64,000 nt of DNA from Liopterus haemorrhoidalis (lineage: Eukaryota > Arthropoda > Insecta > Coleoptera > Dytiscidae). The stretch covers positions 66,399,869 to 66,463,868 of the forward strand of contig OZ020612.1 of the NCBI GenBank assembly GCA_963971575.1, read 5' to 3'. The notes under the pieces are model-generated. The model did not search any database. It was not told the origin of the DNA and worked only from the letters and a program-made list of their open reading frames with translations. This document shows, piece by piece, positions 44,863 to 57,345 of the stretch. Position 1 is the stretch's first letter; each line of letters opens with the position of its first letter. A program made the translations under genes and the position numbers.

Positions 44863-45121
44863 TATTGTCAACTGATAATAACTGAAGCGCCTCTAGTGAG
44901 ATTTTGAGAAACTGACGGTTGTAGGATAGTCGAGTTTGTGACAAGCATGGGAATATGTTCTTAGAAGTGGAAAGACAGTTTAAGACCATTTTAGAGTGTG
45001 GTCCCGTGTGTTTCAATAAATATCACATGAAGATACCATTGAACCTGTCAAAAATATCCTACCAAAGTCAGCCATGATGTGAATGCACTAGCGCCTCTAT
45101 CGGTAGTGTCAGATGCCAATA
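44863..45121. mobile_element. Deleted relative of THAP family 1
   Basis: It has the same ends as 3506-3944 (TATTGTCAACTGA.. and TGTCAGATG.CAATA) and the shared blocks AACTGAAGCGCCTCTAGTGA and AGATACCATTGAACCTGTCA. The THAP frame has been replaced by unrelated sequence. Confidence 0.75.
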
Positions 45122-45658
45122 TAGCTTTAAATCTTCCAGGAGAAATGTCCAATACGATGGCTAAAACCGCAACAAAATTGGTTGAGCCGTTCTCAAGTTT
45201 TAAGGTAAAATATATATAGATCGACAGACGTTCTCTTGTATATATTTAAAGAAAAGATAGAAATTATTTCAGTTGTAAAATTTGTAACCTGTATGTACTG
45301 TAATTTAATACTCAATTTTGGGCGTACGTGCGTCTTTTCTTTGAAAATTAATCGGTGTTATTAAATTTTGACAGTAGTCCAGTCTGGTGTTAATATTTCC
45401 AAGTCAAGCGGACACGCTAAAAGATCATTCTGATAATGGGTTCAGTTGAAAGAGAAATGTCATGAATCTTTTTGAAAAATGGCTTCAGCTCAATATGTTG
45501 TTATGTATATTTTTTATTTTTGAGTCCTTAAACGATCCTTCACGTGTTAAGGTCAATGTTAAATTGATTTTAATTATAATGAAGTAGAATCATTTTTCAA
45601 AAATTTTGTCATGTGCAATTTGTAAAATGGGAAGGTATATTTTTTTTAATTACTGCTT
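45122..45658. other. Repeat-derived DNA, unassigned
   Basis: ATTGGTTGAGCCGTTCTCAA at 45180 resembles a widespread insect repeat segment. Nothing coding is visible. Confidence 0.35.
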
Positions 45659-45690
45659 TTTTAGGATTTCGTAGGTATAAAAAAATAAGG
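45659..45690 (+). mobile_element. HINE-X solitary 5' end, fragment
   Basis: TTTTTTAGGATTTCGTAGGT with a short hairpin stands 135 bp before copy D in the same orientation, as seen before copy B. Confidence 0.5.
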
Positions 45691-46295
45691 GTTTCTTCCA
45701 AATTAAGAACCGTCACTCATAGGTCATAAGGTTACACTGAAAACAGTGTAACAATAGAAGCAATTGTTAAACTGTTTTTGGTGACATTTGTTTCTTTTTA
45801 GGGTTTTGTAGGTATGACCAAAAAACCCTTATACCGTCATTTTGTCGTCTGTCTGTCTGTCTGTTCGGTAAAAATTGTAGCCAAACGGGTAAACATCGAG
45901 TTGAAATTTGGCATGCTTATAGGAAAAATACTAAAACATCTAAAAAACATATCCCCCTAAAAATATAAACAAATATCTGCACACCACAAAAGAAAATATG
46001 TTAAAATTCTGAGTAGGATATCAAATGAAAGCCCTTAGTACGTGGATTAAAGATCAAAATTTTATTTTTGCAAAATAAATTATTTCGACGCGATTTTTAT
46101 CAAAATTGTGCAAAAAAAAAAATTGTCCCACACCCTGTAGCCCAAATGATTTAAACTAATGTAATGTACATTTGTGTGAACCAGAATAGTACAACAGGAA
46201 TTTTTGATCAGATTATGTTTTCAGAAAATAACGCATATTTGTGTTTTTTGCTTGACCACGTAAAATATTTAACAGCTTATCTAAGATGGATAATC

Positions 46296-46375
46296 AGCAT
46301 GATTTGATAGTGTAATGTCTACCATGCTCACGTAATTTGCAAACTTAAGTTCGCTCCCCTCTCAAGGCAATTTTA
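46296..46375 (+). ncRNA. tRNA-like cassette of HINE-X copy D
   Basis: TGATAGTGTAATG (weak A box) and AGTTCGCTCCC (B box, 46348) are about 40 nt apart. An AGCATG/CATGCT stem encloses the A-box part. Confidence 0.4.
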
Positions 46376-46586
46376 TTTTTTGTTTTTTTTTTTTGCATTT
46401 TTATTTTGTTTCAAAATTCTTCAAAATTCTAGTTATATTTGGGCAAATGTTGCATTTAATTTTTAAAAGCGTATATTTAATAACCAGTGGAAGTTGTTGA
46501 AATTGAATACACGAAATCAGAGGGGCGGGGTTATGACTTAAAAAAACCAATGGAAGCGCAATTTTCAAAATCTTAATGAACCTTGC

Positions 46587-46588
<2 letters not shown>

Positions 46589-46656
<68 letters not shown>
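46589..46656. repeat. (AT)n microsatellite inside HINE-X copy D
   Basis: A pure TA dinucleotide run. Confidence 0.95.
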
Positions 46657-46661
<5 letters not shown>

Positions 46662-46837
46662 CTGCACATATTTAGAAACCTAAATAATGGTATTCGGCAT
46701 TCGAATTAAAATTAACAAAAAAAATATTTTAACATAAAATTTGTTTTAGCATCCCAAATAATCATCATTCTTTTACTAAATACCTGCGAAACCCTGAATT
46801 GTGTGAAAATTCACACTTCACATCAATTTTTTTTTTT

Positions 46838-48180
46838 ATCACACGTTATTTAAATTTTGTTATATATTCTTTTGTAGTTAATTTGTATTTAAATTGTAAT
46901 TTTGTATTTTATTTGAATAAATTATTATCTAAGGAATATAATTTACATATTTTTAACCGTTTATAAGAGAGAGGGGAGCTGCAAATTTAAATGTAAAAAA
47001 TGGGGGCGTCAGTTCTAAAAGTTTAAACTGCAAGAAACTTTCTTCAAAATTCTGGTTTCAAAACTATTTTTTTGTGTAAACTTAATTTCAATATGTCCTC
47101 GAACAAATATTTCCCTAGCAATTTCTAGTTCGTCTGGTTCAATACTGATAATTCAGAATAAAATTAAATTCCCCTGAGGGGTTGTGAGTAATTTAATACC
47201 ACCTCGTAATTCAATTTCCATTCGTGTTACGAAAGCCTTTTAAGACCTACAGTTCATGTAGTTTTAATAGAATTCAAATGATCTCTTAAAGTTTTTTTTA
47301 AAGTAAAATAGTAGTCAGTTGAGTCCGGCGTGAACAAAAAGATTAGTTGCAATAGGCAATTCTCCGGCTATAATTTTAATGATAGTTTTCTTTGAAACGA
47401 ATCCCAGTTGATTTCCAACTCGAACAATTTACGACGTGCTAAAGAAGAACAGATATAAGACGCAATCAGAGCACATTTAATTCCGTTGTGAAGTAGTGTT
47501 GTAATGTTTTTGCTTTAGCCTCGTGTGTTTGAAGGCTGTTTCAAGGCCGAACATTGGCCGAACTCTTTGGTGCTTCGACTGGAAGCAACAGAAAGTATAT
47601 CCAACTCTCTCTGAGCAATCGTTCAATAGTATTGCACTATCCTTGTTCAGTGTGAGGATGGTATTGAGGGTGGGGGGGAATTATTTCCTTCCCCACACGG
47701 GACGCCACTCGTTCCGCATGATCGCGCTAGGGTTCAATGCCATCACGAAGATGTTTGCGTCGTCGCTGGTTCGGACCTGTTGGACGCGAGCAGGACCGGC
47801 GCACCATGCATTCAGCCAGCCCTATATTATTGAATTTACACAAATAATGCTCTATCAAGGAACAAATAAACGACAAACCATACAATACAACAATCTTGCA
47901 AAATTTAATTAAGAGTTAGTACACCTTCCTCTTGGGAATACAATATTATTGATCGCAGAAAGGTAGTATTGACGAAGAGACGACAACTGTTGATGCCGTC
48001 TTCTATATTTTTACGGAATAAGTCAACTGGGCAATGCAGACTTCTCGATGGTCAATTCAGCACCGAGAACTTAGCGAGAAAAAATATTATTTATTTTATT
48101 TGGACATCCTGTATATATTTGTGCCTATAATTATGAAAGTGGTCTAAGTCTACGGTGACCATTCGTCCCGCATTTTGATT
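46838..48180. other. Gene-free stretch with one unrecognised open frame
   Basis: The 129-codon plus-strand frame at 47523-47912 lies in a GC-richer patch. It contains no motif I recognise. It could be a repeat. The rest is AT-rich and unassigned. Confidence 0.3.
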
Positions 48181-48234
48181 TGGTGTCCCCAGGGCCGAAT
48201 TTTGCTCTCTACTTATATTTGGGAGGTGAAGACC

Positions 48235-49307
48235 TTTTTAGGGTTTTGTAGGTATGACCAAAAAACCCTTATACCGTCATTTGGTCGTCTGTCTGTCTGT
48301 CTGTCTGTCTGTTCGGTAAAAATTGTAGCCAAACGGCTAAACCTAGATAGTTGAAATTTGGCATGCTTATACAACTCTTTGACCCGCACATAGGAAAAAT
48401 ACTAAAACATCTAAAAAACATATCCCCCTAAAAATATAAACAAATATGTGCTCATCGAAAAAAAAAATATTTTTTTATAATTCTGAGTAGGGTATCAAAT
48501 GAAAGCCCTTGGTACGTGGATTAACGAACAAATTTTTATTTTTGCAAAATAAACTATTTTGAAGCGATTTTTGCCAAAATTGTGCAAAAAATTTTTTGTC
48601 CCACACCTTGTAGCCCAGATGGTTTAAACTAAAAATCTGAAAAAATTCTAAGTAATGTACATTGGTGTGAACCGGAATAGTTCAACAGGAATTTTTGATC
48701 AGTTTAGGTTTTTGGAAAAAAACGCATTTTTTGTGATTTTTGGCTAATAATGTACACAAGTTATAGCTTTGTAACACGCCACACTGTAACGTGAATGCTG
48801 GTCTCGTGGTAATTGACGCTGATTTTTCACCCAAGTAACACGATCCGAAAGGGATCGAACCCTGTGAGAAGAGACTATATTATTTTTTGTTTTTTTTTTT
48901 TTTTAATTGCTATATTGTTTAAATTATTTTTTCAAAATTCTAGTTATATTTTGGCAAATGTTGCATTTAATTTTTAAAAGCGTAAATTTAATAGCCAGTA
49001 GAAATTGTTTAAATTATAATTTAATTCTGTTTCAATGTACACGAAATCAGAGGGGCGGAACTTATAACGACCAATGGAAGCAATAGGCGCAATTTTTAAA
49101 ATTCTTAATGAACCTTGCTATATAAAAAAAAGTACTGCACATATTTAGAAACCTAAATAATGGTATTAGGCGTTCGAATTAAAATTAACAAAAAAAATAT
49201 TTTAATATAAAATTTGTTTTCGCATCTAAAATAATCATCATTCACTTACTAAATACCTGCAAAACCCTGAAATGTGTGAAAATTCACACTTCACATACAT
49301 TTTTTTG
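48235..49307 (+). mobile_element. HINE-X copy E
   Basis: It starts TTTTTAGGGTTTTGTAGG, has a GTCT array of five to six units (48287-48312), the shared body and a 3' hairpin. Its cassette (48790-48870) is the most divergent. Insertion into T tracts without a clear target duplication fits a Helentron-type mechanism. Confidence 0.88.
48790..48870 (+). ncRNA. tRNA-like cassette of HINE-X copy E
   Basis: TGGTCTCGTGGTAA (A box, 48799) and GGATCGAACCC (B box, 48852) are 53 nt apart, as in a tRNA with a longer variable arm. The hairpin CGATCC/GGATCG lies in front of the B box. Confidence 0.5.
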
Positions 49308-49660
49308 CTCTTTACTTATATTTAGGAGGTGAGGACTTTTTTTTGTTTGCTCTTCACTTATATTTCGGAAGTGACGAACTTTTTTTTGCTCCGTCCCGCA
49401 TTGCCTTCTCCAAGAAAATGGGCACTCTATCTAAGTCATATATTTCTTGTTTCGAGATATTTAATAATTTGCATTTGATTAAATTAAAAAATATTTTTAT
49501 ACTACGCAACATTTTAATTTAGTATTTTATTAGTCTTGAATAATGGATATTTATTATGAATATGAAAATTTGTATGAATTTCATACGAAAATGCTGTTTT
49601 TGAAGTTTGAATTGACTTAGACCATTTTCAAAATTAACTGAATGTCCTATAAATGACTTA

Positions 49661-49919
49661 GGCCCGGTCTTTCCACCTTCAGATAAAGTCCCAGGTAACT
49701 ATCTGACAGATAAGGTTATTTGTAACTTCATCTGCTGAGTAAATGTCAATACCAGTCAGTGAATCCAATACGTCAATCTCATTATCCGTTAGATAACTAT
49801 CCGATAGATACATTTGTATAGAAAGAAGGGATGACATTTACTCAGCAGATGAAGTTAAAAATAACCTTATCTGTCAGATAGTTACCTGGGACTTTATCTG
49901 AAGGTGGAAAGACCGGGCC
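49661..49919. mobile_element. PIF/Harbinger-type MITE, 259 bp
   Basis: GGCCCGGTCTTTCCACCTTC and its inverse begin arms of about 85 bp. The flank is TTA on both sides (49658-49660, 49920-49922), the 3-bp duplication typical of PIF/Harbinger. Non-coding. Confidence 0.92.
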
Positions 49920-50038
49920 TTAAAGCAATAAAAAACTACAAGTTTTATTAGAAACAATAATTTTAATGAAATAATTCATGAAAATTTATTAATTATTTTT
50001 AAAAAGTAATCCATTTTTATCATTTTAAGCTTTTATCA

Positions 50039-50350
50039 TTATGATTTTGTAAGATCCTTAAAGTGTTCCTGAAAAACTGGAGGGATGTATGGTAGTAAAC
50101 ACATAATATCTTTATGTTTTTCTTCCATTACTGGTCTAGGGGTGGTGTATAATGGAAGTAATTTAATATTTCCGTATACTTTTGGTCTTCCTCTTTTAGT
50201 TGAAAGATCTAAAACGTGGAATTTAGAACCATCTAAAGAAGTTTTATAGAGCATCTTATAAGGTTCATTTTTTAAGAATCTCATCCATTGAATTTGAAGC
50301 CAAGAGACAGATTCGCCCGCGGTATTTTTTATTCTTCTTGTCGTTGACTC
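50039..50350 (-). pseudogene. Fragment of an unnamed transposon-type protein
   Basis: The minus strand reads NTAGESVSWLQIQWMRFLKN, then PYKMLYKTSLDG, LSTKRGRPK and, at the end, HKDIMCLLPYIPPVFQEHFK. I recognise this as a type of protein common in many copies in arthropod genomes, usually unnamed and probably transposon-encoded. The function is unknown to me. It is open for about 100 codons but has no partner exons nearby. Confidence 0.45.
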
Positions 50351-52892
50351 TTCCAGTGGTTTCGTTGAAGAAATTGTGAGTGGTGAAATATATATTTATT
50401 TATTTTAACTGAAGATTAAGGATTTTACTGTTTTATTTATTGAACAATGTTGTCCTTTTTTAACATATTTTGACGCCCATGTCCCTCTGATGTTTGCGAA
50501 GCATTTCTGCAAAGTTTCCTTCATCAAAACATGACATAAACATCATATTATTTACTTTAAGAGGTACTAATTTCTTAAATTATTTCCCTGAAAGGTACTC
50601 TCGAAGCGGTACTTGAAAACTTCTTGGAATAATTCGCACTAAATTCCTCTTGATTCATCTTATTAAATCCAGTTCTGGTTTTCCCAGGCCGTTCTCCCCA
50701 AAACATTGTTGAGTCACCTATCAAAATATGTATAAAGACCGTTCCTTTGTTTTGCATAATGACCAGGCAACAACAGTAATATTTTGGAAATAAAACAAAT
50801 CTTATGACACATAAGACCCGTTTTTCAAAGGTCATACATAATAATATTTGTTAAAAATATAGATGGATGTTCAATATTTTTTTCCAGATCCTACGATCTT
50901 GTTCTAGGTTATCCTCATCGTGTTCTATCAACTGTAACCATTTGTTTTTTCCATGTGAAACTGGACTTCGAGTATGTGTTTATATTTATATATATATATA
51001 TGTGTAACACGAAATATGTCATTGCCCGTTATATATACGGTGGCCGTATCAAATGCAATGGAGTGGCTGCAAAGGCCGCCTCTCACAGACCTATAATTGA
51101 TACGAGTTTCATATAACCAGATGACGCAGAGTCATCTGAAACATCTAGTGTTAGCAGAATTAACCGTAGGGAAGAAACCATCATCACACGCCACTGTATA
51201 TGCCGCCGCTGGTGGACCCATGGGCATATCCTTCCTATTTGAGAAACGTGTAACACAGCATAGGAAAATTATAATATTCTATTACTTCCGTTAGGCAGTC
51301 CGCACAGGCAGACATTTTACTATATAAGTTTTTAAAATACTTATAAATACTTAAAAATACCAAAGAATAACACATACATATGTGTTTTCGCAGCTTAACG
51401 GAATGGTGCTCTCAACATGACGTCATGCGCAGAAGGATCAAAAACTGGTTGTATTTGTAGCGCACCATATATTCTCCCACCACGGTGCTGAGTGTAACGC
51501 GTCAGAGTACGGTCGGAGGTGATGTTTGGCGAGAGGCACGAGTGGTATATTTTTATAACTCTCTTTTGTCACTCGATCCAAAACGTGACCCCAGAAGTGT
51601 TTCACTTCAAAAATATCAAAACAAGCTTTATCAACTTGGGTCCACAGACCAACCGTTTCAAATATTTTAACTATGTTTAGTAAAATATTACTTGAATCCG
51701 AAATACGCTCAGATGAATGCGAGTTACGAGTGATGGTGAGTAGTGAACTAATTCAGCTAGTATAACAACGATGATTGTTTGAAAGAAATTTTCTCAACTT
51801 TCAAAATATTGCATAAAACTTCAATATTTACAAGCTGTATTGAATTCTTAAGGAGTTATAGTCTGGTAGTAAGAGGTCCTTGGCTTCAAATATTATTTAC
51901 TGACCTTCGAGTTATTGGCGTGAAATAAAATGGTCAGCGATGCATTTTGACAGTCATAATTCTTCCTTAAGCCTGGTATTAACAGGACTTTTTGGAATTA
52001 TCATGTAGTCTTGTTACATAAAAATGTCGAGTTATAAAAAAACTATTTTGAATAAATGGAATTTTTGAAGATTAAACGTTGATTTATATATGACCCGACT
52101 GGGAAAAATAAAAAAATATCTTAGTTTTAGGTGTAGCAGTCGAATCCCGGCCGTGACACGATCAGAACTCGGTAGGCCACTATAGTTCTAGTTGATATTT
52201 GTCCAGAGCATGGTTGAGGCATGCTTCAGTATTAATTGTTTTTAAATATTACTGTAACATTAAATTATTTTTCGGAACAAACACGATTGTTGTAAATATA
52301 AGCGCAATTGTTACCTTTTAGAGCTATTTTTGCATTAACAATTTTTATGGACCCTAAGCTGAACGGACCCCAAAAGGACGTCGAATCGAAGAATAAAAAA
52401 AAGGGAAAAGCCGTAGGGCCCTAAATTCGAGCCTACTCAGTTTATACGTAAATCCAGCACTAATTGTATTTGATATACAAATACATGCTTTTATTGTATA
52501 AATTTTTAATTGGATCTTCGCTGGTCCATATATTGTTAATTATTGAAAATATTCGCTGTGTTAAATTCAATATTATTTAAAATGTGTTTTAAAAATATAT
52601 GTTTATCAATAATATATTTAACATTTCAACACATTTATAATGGCAGATTATTTCATTTTTTCGTTATTCCTCTTTTCATTATTAATATAGTTTTTAGTAA
52701 AGCAAATTTCATTACTTAATTCACCAATTCACCAATCATCAATATTCATATTTGCTTTATTTGAAAAATAAAACGTTTAACGTTTTCATTAATAAATTGT
52801 CTACATCGAAATTTTTCGCAGTAGGATCCATTCGAATTCCTTAATTTTTACGACCGCGAAAATTTTAAAACTAAATTTGTGTACTCTAAATC
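50351..52892. other. Mostly unassigned, with traces of LINE sequence
   Basis: At 51060-51130 the plus strand reads VAAKAASHRPIIDTSFI. This matches in style the RNase H fragment at 57210-57345. The frame at 51485-51670 (GGDVWREARVVYFYNSLLSL) is unrecognised. The rest is AT-rich DNA without a visible gene. Confidence 0.35.
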
Positions 52893-53000
52893 AGTGTTTC
52901 TCAACCTTTTCTAGCATGGGGATCCAGAAATTATGTAAATATTGTCTGTGGCCCCCTGGAAAAATATAAAGTGTATCAAGATAGTTAGTTAGTTAGTTAA
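52893..53000. mobile_element. hAT-like end followed by (TAGT)n
   Basis: CAGTGTTTCTCAACCTTTTC is a typical hAT MITE end. No opposite end was found. (TAGT)4 at 52983-53000 and a repeat with GGCGCACAGCAACAAAGGCT follow. Confidence 0.5.
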
Positions 53001-53159
53001 AATTTTTGGCGCACAGCAACAAAGGCTTTGCGCCTAACGCGGACCATTTAAATGACTAAACTACATATTAAAAACAATAAATTAAACAATCAATAAATAG
53101 ATAAAACCAATAAAATAACGCATACTCTGTATCAAGATAGAGAGAACACGATTTTTCTC

Positions 53160-53710
53160 GAAATGGCGACATGTGAGCAAGTTGGGAATTACCAAAATTT
53201 ATCTTTTACCTATTTAACTTTTTATTACCTATTAAACTTTTGCAAAACTTCAGCAGGCCTACGGAGACAGTTTTTTTGGTGGTTTAAGGCATTTTCAAAA
53301 GGAAGAGCGTTGATTAAAGAACCAATGAAAATGTCGACACACTACCGTTCATCAGATTTTGACCAATGAATTGGAGATGAGAAAAATCTGCGCAAAAATG
53401 GTTCCAAAAAATCTTTCACAGGACCAGTTGTTGGCCAGTGGCTCATCAACACATTCCTGTGGCTCATCAACCTCCTTATTCGCCTGACTTGAGTCCTTGT
53501 GACTTTTTAGTCTTCCCATGATTGAAAAATCACCTCAAGGGACGTCATTTTTAGACACTCGAAAACATTCAAACGTCCGAAACCAACCAGCAGAAAGCTA
53601 TTCCAGTATTCGAGTTCCAGCACTGCTATGAGGATTGGAAGAACCGTCTCCAGCGCTGTGTGACTTCCCAAAGAAGTTATTTTAAGGGAGACAATATTGA
53701 ATCGTAATTC
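53160..53710 (+). pseudogene. mariner remnant
   Basis: The N-terminal part is only hinted at (FWWFKAFSKGRALIKEP). The C-terminal part is clear: PPYSPDLSPCDFLVFP with the third catalytic Asp, NHLKGRHF, and FEFQHCYEDWKNRLQRCVTS followed by YFKGDNIES. Most of the catalytic core is deleted, and stops are present. Confidence 0.8.
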
Positions 53711-54673
53711 TATTCGAATAAAAAAAAAAAAACTAAAATCAGTCCGGTTACTTAATTTAACTGGAAACTAGCCACATTTTATAAGAATGATGAAAGTATT
53801 AAATATAAAGCATTTAGAATATTTTTCTGGCTAAGATAACTTGCCACTAGATAGATTTTTATGATATTTATTCAGATTTATCAAAAACGCAGTTTATCAA
53901 AAAATGTCAGTTATGCTCCTAAATAAATTATTTGCATGTTTCGATCTTTTTAAATTGCAACGAAAAATTTTCCTGAAAACTTTTGTTTGGTTCATTCGTA
54001 AGGTATCTATTGACATTGTTTTGTCGAGTTTTCTTTGTGCGTGTGATCAGAAACACGTACAAACGAAACGAGTTGGGTTGCTAGAATTATTTACTAATGG
54101 CAGCGTCCCGTTAACATAACAAAAAACCGCTCAATCAAAACTGTTTGGTACGCAGCATCACAGCTAAAAACGCGCAGGTGACTTGACCCATTAATCTCAG
54201 TGTTATTTTTATCTTAACACGTTGTTAAAATTTTAGGTAACATTCATTTTAACAACACCTTATGTTAGACAATTCTCACATATTTTAAACACTGAAATTT
54301 TATGTATTTTTGGAATTTTTAATACATTTTTTTTAATCAGTTATTCACGGAATTGAAATATGTATTTGTGGATTGGGAAAAAATATTTACTGTTAAATAT
54401 TTCTGAAATTATAATGATTTCAAAATTTTTTTTATTCAAATTTTGGGACCAATGACCAAAACAAATAAACCTGATTCAACAGAAAATACATAATTAAATC
54501 TGTTTATTTTATTTCGTACTTGGACTGTAATTCAAAACAGCATGTAATTAACATATTTTATTATGTAGTTAGTAAAATCCAAAGAAATATATGCAGTGAC
54601 CAACTAAAAATCTAATTACTTATCCATGAGCGTACTTTTTAAAATAAATGGTATGCTATATGTTAATCAAATA
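53711..54673. other. Unassigned AT-rich DNA
   Basis: The 71-codon frame at 53904 has no known motif. Confidence 0.35.
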
Positions 54674-55935
54674 CAGTATTGGCCATAAAGATTGCAACTT
54701 TAAACATTTTTCAATTTTTCAAATTTTAATAATAATATTGGTAAATAAATACTCTTAGTTCTATAATTTAATCATATTTTGTCTGTTACATCAATCAATA
54801 GTCAAATAATCTGACTTACAGATTAATAATAAATTATTTCTTCATTTTTGCTTGGACAAAAATATTGCAACTACTTGAATTTTCTTGTTATATGCAGGTT
54901 TTATCCATAAATAATATGTAGTGCACAAGTAATATTTCAGTTTACATTTGCCAATCATGGGTCGTAGTAAAACTGTTTCAAGTGAAATTAGAAACTTAAT
55001 AATTTCTGGTTTTAAAGACGGGCTGCTGCAAAATGTGATTTCACAAAATTTAAATGTTCATAAATCTACTGTGTCGCGAATTATAAAACGATTTCGAGAA
55101 GAAGGTACGTTTGAAGTTTCAAAAATCCCAGGACGGCCACGAAAAACTACAAAACGAACTGATTAAAAAATTATTTATTTATCTACCAATAACCCCTTTC
55201 TGTCATCGGAGAAAATTTTGGGCCTTTTGCCACAAATGGATCAAGGAAACATCTCAACAAGAACTATTCGCAGAAGATTAGTTAGTGAGGGTCTTTTTAA
55301 TCGCCGTCCTGCTAAAAAACCACTTCTATCCAAAAAGAATGTGAAGGCCCGATTAGAATTTGCTAAAAATCATATTGACTGGACTGTGGATCAATGGAAA
55401 AAAAGTTATTTTTAGTGATGAATCTAAGTTCAATTTGTTTAATAGTGATGGTGTAAGTTACATTAGGAGGCCTGCTAATAAAAGATTAGTTCTAAAATAC
55501 ACCTTGCCCACAGTTAAACATGGCGGAGGTGGTATGATGGTATGGGGCTGTTTCTCGGGATATGGTATGGGTCCTCTGTACCACATTGAAGGAATAATGG
55601 ATCGATTTAAATATGCTTCAGAATGTTATGGAACCTTATTCTGATGAGTTCATGCCTTTAAAACATATTTTTCAGCATGATAATGACCCAAAACATTCTT
55701 CGAAGAAAAAAATGGTTCGAGGATTCAAAAATTAACGTAATGACTTGGCCGTCACAGTCACCCGATTTAAATCCAATAGAAAACCTTTGGGAGATTTTCG
55801 ACAGAAAGATTAGAAACAAAACGCATTAAAATATTGACGATTTGTTTAAAGCTTTGCAGGGTGCCTGGTCTAATATTGATAATGAAATGATCACGAAATT
55901 ATTAGAATCAATGCCGAAATATGTCGGGAAGTTAT
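54674..55935 (+). pseudogene. Tc1-like (DD34E) transposase with left TIR
   Basis: A probable left TIR, CAGTATTGGCCATAAAGATT, follows TA (54672-54673). The transposase begins at about 54948 (MPIMGRSKTVSSEIRNLIIS). It has a HTH (NLNVHKSTVSRIIKRFREEG) with GRPRKT, one in-frame stop (55164), then [18 protein letters not shown] with the first Asp. The second Asp follows in [13 protein letters not shown] and the Glu in [12 protein letters not shown]. Two frameshifts interrupt it. The spacing fits DD34E. The protein ends near 55935 (SMPKYVGKL). The right TIR was not found; a LINE begins about 60 bp further on. Confidence 0.87.
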
Positions 55936-55996
55936 AAATACTGGTGGTTACTATACAAAATATTAAAAATGATCTGTTAATAATAATTCATTTTCT

Positions 55997-56035
<39 letters not shown>

Positions 56036-57150
56036 TCTTTATTGAAGTTAATTGTAATAAGATATACAGAAACTTAAGTCAAGTTACATTTACAAAAATT
56101 TTACAAAAGTTTTACAAAAATTTTACAAAATTTTGAATGTTTTGAACTCCATTATGTTATAAAATGCTCCCTCTATTAAAATGTTTTTCAATTTTTTTCT
56201 AAATTGATAAATATTTAACTTTTTAAGCGCTACAGGCAGATTATTATAGAGATCTATACCCTTAATTAGTGGCAGATTTCCCGTCGAGCTATATTTATAC
56301 CTCGGTATAGTAAATAGATCCTTCCCTCTCGTGTTGTGATTATGTACTTCACAATGTTTTAGGATGCTGTTTTCGTTTTCCTTAATAAACATTATGATAC
56401 TCAATATATATAGAGACGGGACTGTCAAAATTTTTAATTGTTTAAAAATTGGCTTGTATGACGTACGTGGTTTAATAGCAGCCATTATTCTAATGACCCG
56501 TTTCTGTATTATGAAAATCCTCTGCAAGCCAGAAGAAGCACCCCATAGTTCAAGGCCGTAGGTTATTGTTGATTGAAAATATGCAAAATAGGCCAATCTA
56601 ACAATTTCCGCAGACACCGTATTTGTCAATCTTTTTATCATGAAAGAAGTCTTGTTCAATTTACTGGACACTTGATTTATATGGTCCTTCCATGTTAATC
56701 GAGCATCCAAGTGAAATCCAAGAAACCTTACAGAGTCATCAGCGTGGAATTCGTTATTATTAATGTGTCTGTTTAAACTGAAAACGACTGTTTTAGTTTT
56801 TTCCAAATTAAGACTTAACCCATTGGATGAGAACCACTGTAAGGCTTGAGCTTGGGTGTCACTTAGAGCCCTTTTTACATCCTCAACTTCTACTCCTTCG
56901 TCAATAAATGACGAGTCATCGGCAAAGAGTACAGTCATGGCTGACATATTATCCGGCAAGTCATTAATAAATGTTAGAAATAAAAACGGTCCCAAAATAG
57001 TACCTTGCCCTATGCTCATGTCAATATTCAGTGCCGGTGACAGGGTATTATTGAAAAAGACACATTGGTTCCTATTTGTAAGGAAGTCCATTATGAGATC
57101 TAAAATTTTACCTCGAATACCGTAGTATTGGAGTTTATCATGTAATTTTT
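55997..57150 (-). pseudogene. 5'-truncated LINE, reverse transcriptase C-terminal half
   Basis: On the minus strand, LQYYGIRGKILDLIMDFLTN leads into DMSIGQGTILGPFLFLTFIN and the catalytic box VLFADDSSFI. Then NGLSLNLEKTKTVVF and SVRFLGFHLDARLTWKDHIN follow. The frame runs 322 codons without a stop to a normal-looking C-terminus. A 3' region with three TTTTGTAAAA-type repeats leads to a (TTA)n tail (55997-56035). The usual GVPQG motif reads SIGQG. The copy is truncated at about 57150. It is among the best preserved LINE pieces here, of CR1/jockey-like type. Confidence 0.87.
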
Positions 57151-57209
57151 TTGGAATTAATTCTTAATTAATAAAAAAAAGATTTTTTAAGACTAGTTGC
57201 TGTGACTCT

Positions 57210-57345
57210 TATGGTTTATGTTTCATATGACTCTTTGCGTCATGTAGAAATTCACAGCAATCAAAGGTCTATGAGAGGCGGATTTTGTAGCTTCATCAGC
57301 CGCTTCGTTGTCTTTAATACTGAAAGTCTGAAAGACTGGGCTTAA
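57210..57345 (-). pseudogene. LINE RNase H fragment
   Basis: The minus strand reads IKDNEAADEATKSASHRPLI. This is the GNExADxxAKxA-type block of LINE RNase H domains. Only about 40 codons remain. Confidence 0.55.

Larger units (their letters stand above)
45795..46837 (+). mobile_element. HINE-X copy D
   Basis: The complete layout is present: 5' end, GTCT array (45846-45862), body, tRNA-like cassette (46296-46375), 3' hairpin. An (AT)n run of 68 bp has expanded at 46589-46656, where other copies have only TATATAAAA. Confidence 0.87.
48202..49395 (+). repeat. ~38-bp minisatellite, split by HINE-X copy E
   Basis: Unit 1 (GCTCTCTACTTATATTTGGG, from 48203) lies before copy E. Units 2 and 3 (GCTCTTTACTTATATTTAGG, GCTCTTCACTTATATTTCGG) lie directly after it. 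Each unit ends in a T tract. The element therefore sits in the T tract between units 1 and 2. Confidence 0.8.

Noticed and set aside
47523..47912. 129-codon open frame as a gene
   Set aside because: No recognisable motif, no splice context, and composition shifts within the frame.
51000..51700. A solo LTR starting TGTAACACG
   Set aside because: No second LTR, no matching TG..CA boundary with a target duplication, and part of the stretch looks like LINE sequence.
57190..57225. AGTTGCTGTGACTCTTATGG as the right TIR of the Tc1 element at 54674
   Set aside because: The similarity is partial, and the surrounding sequence reads as LINE RNase H (57210-57345), so the match is probably chance.
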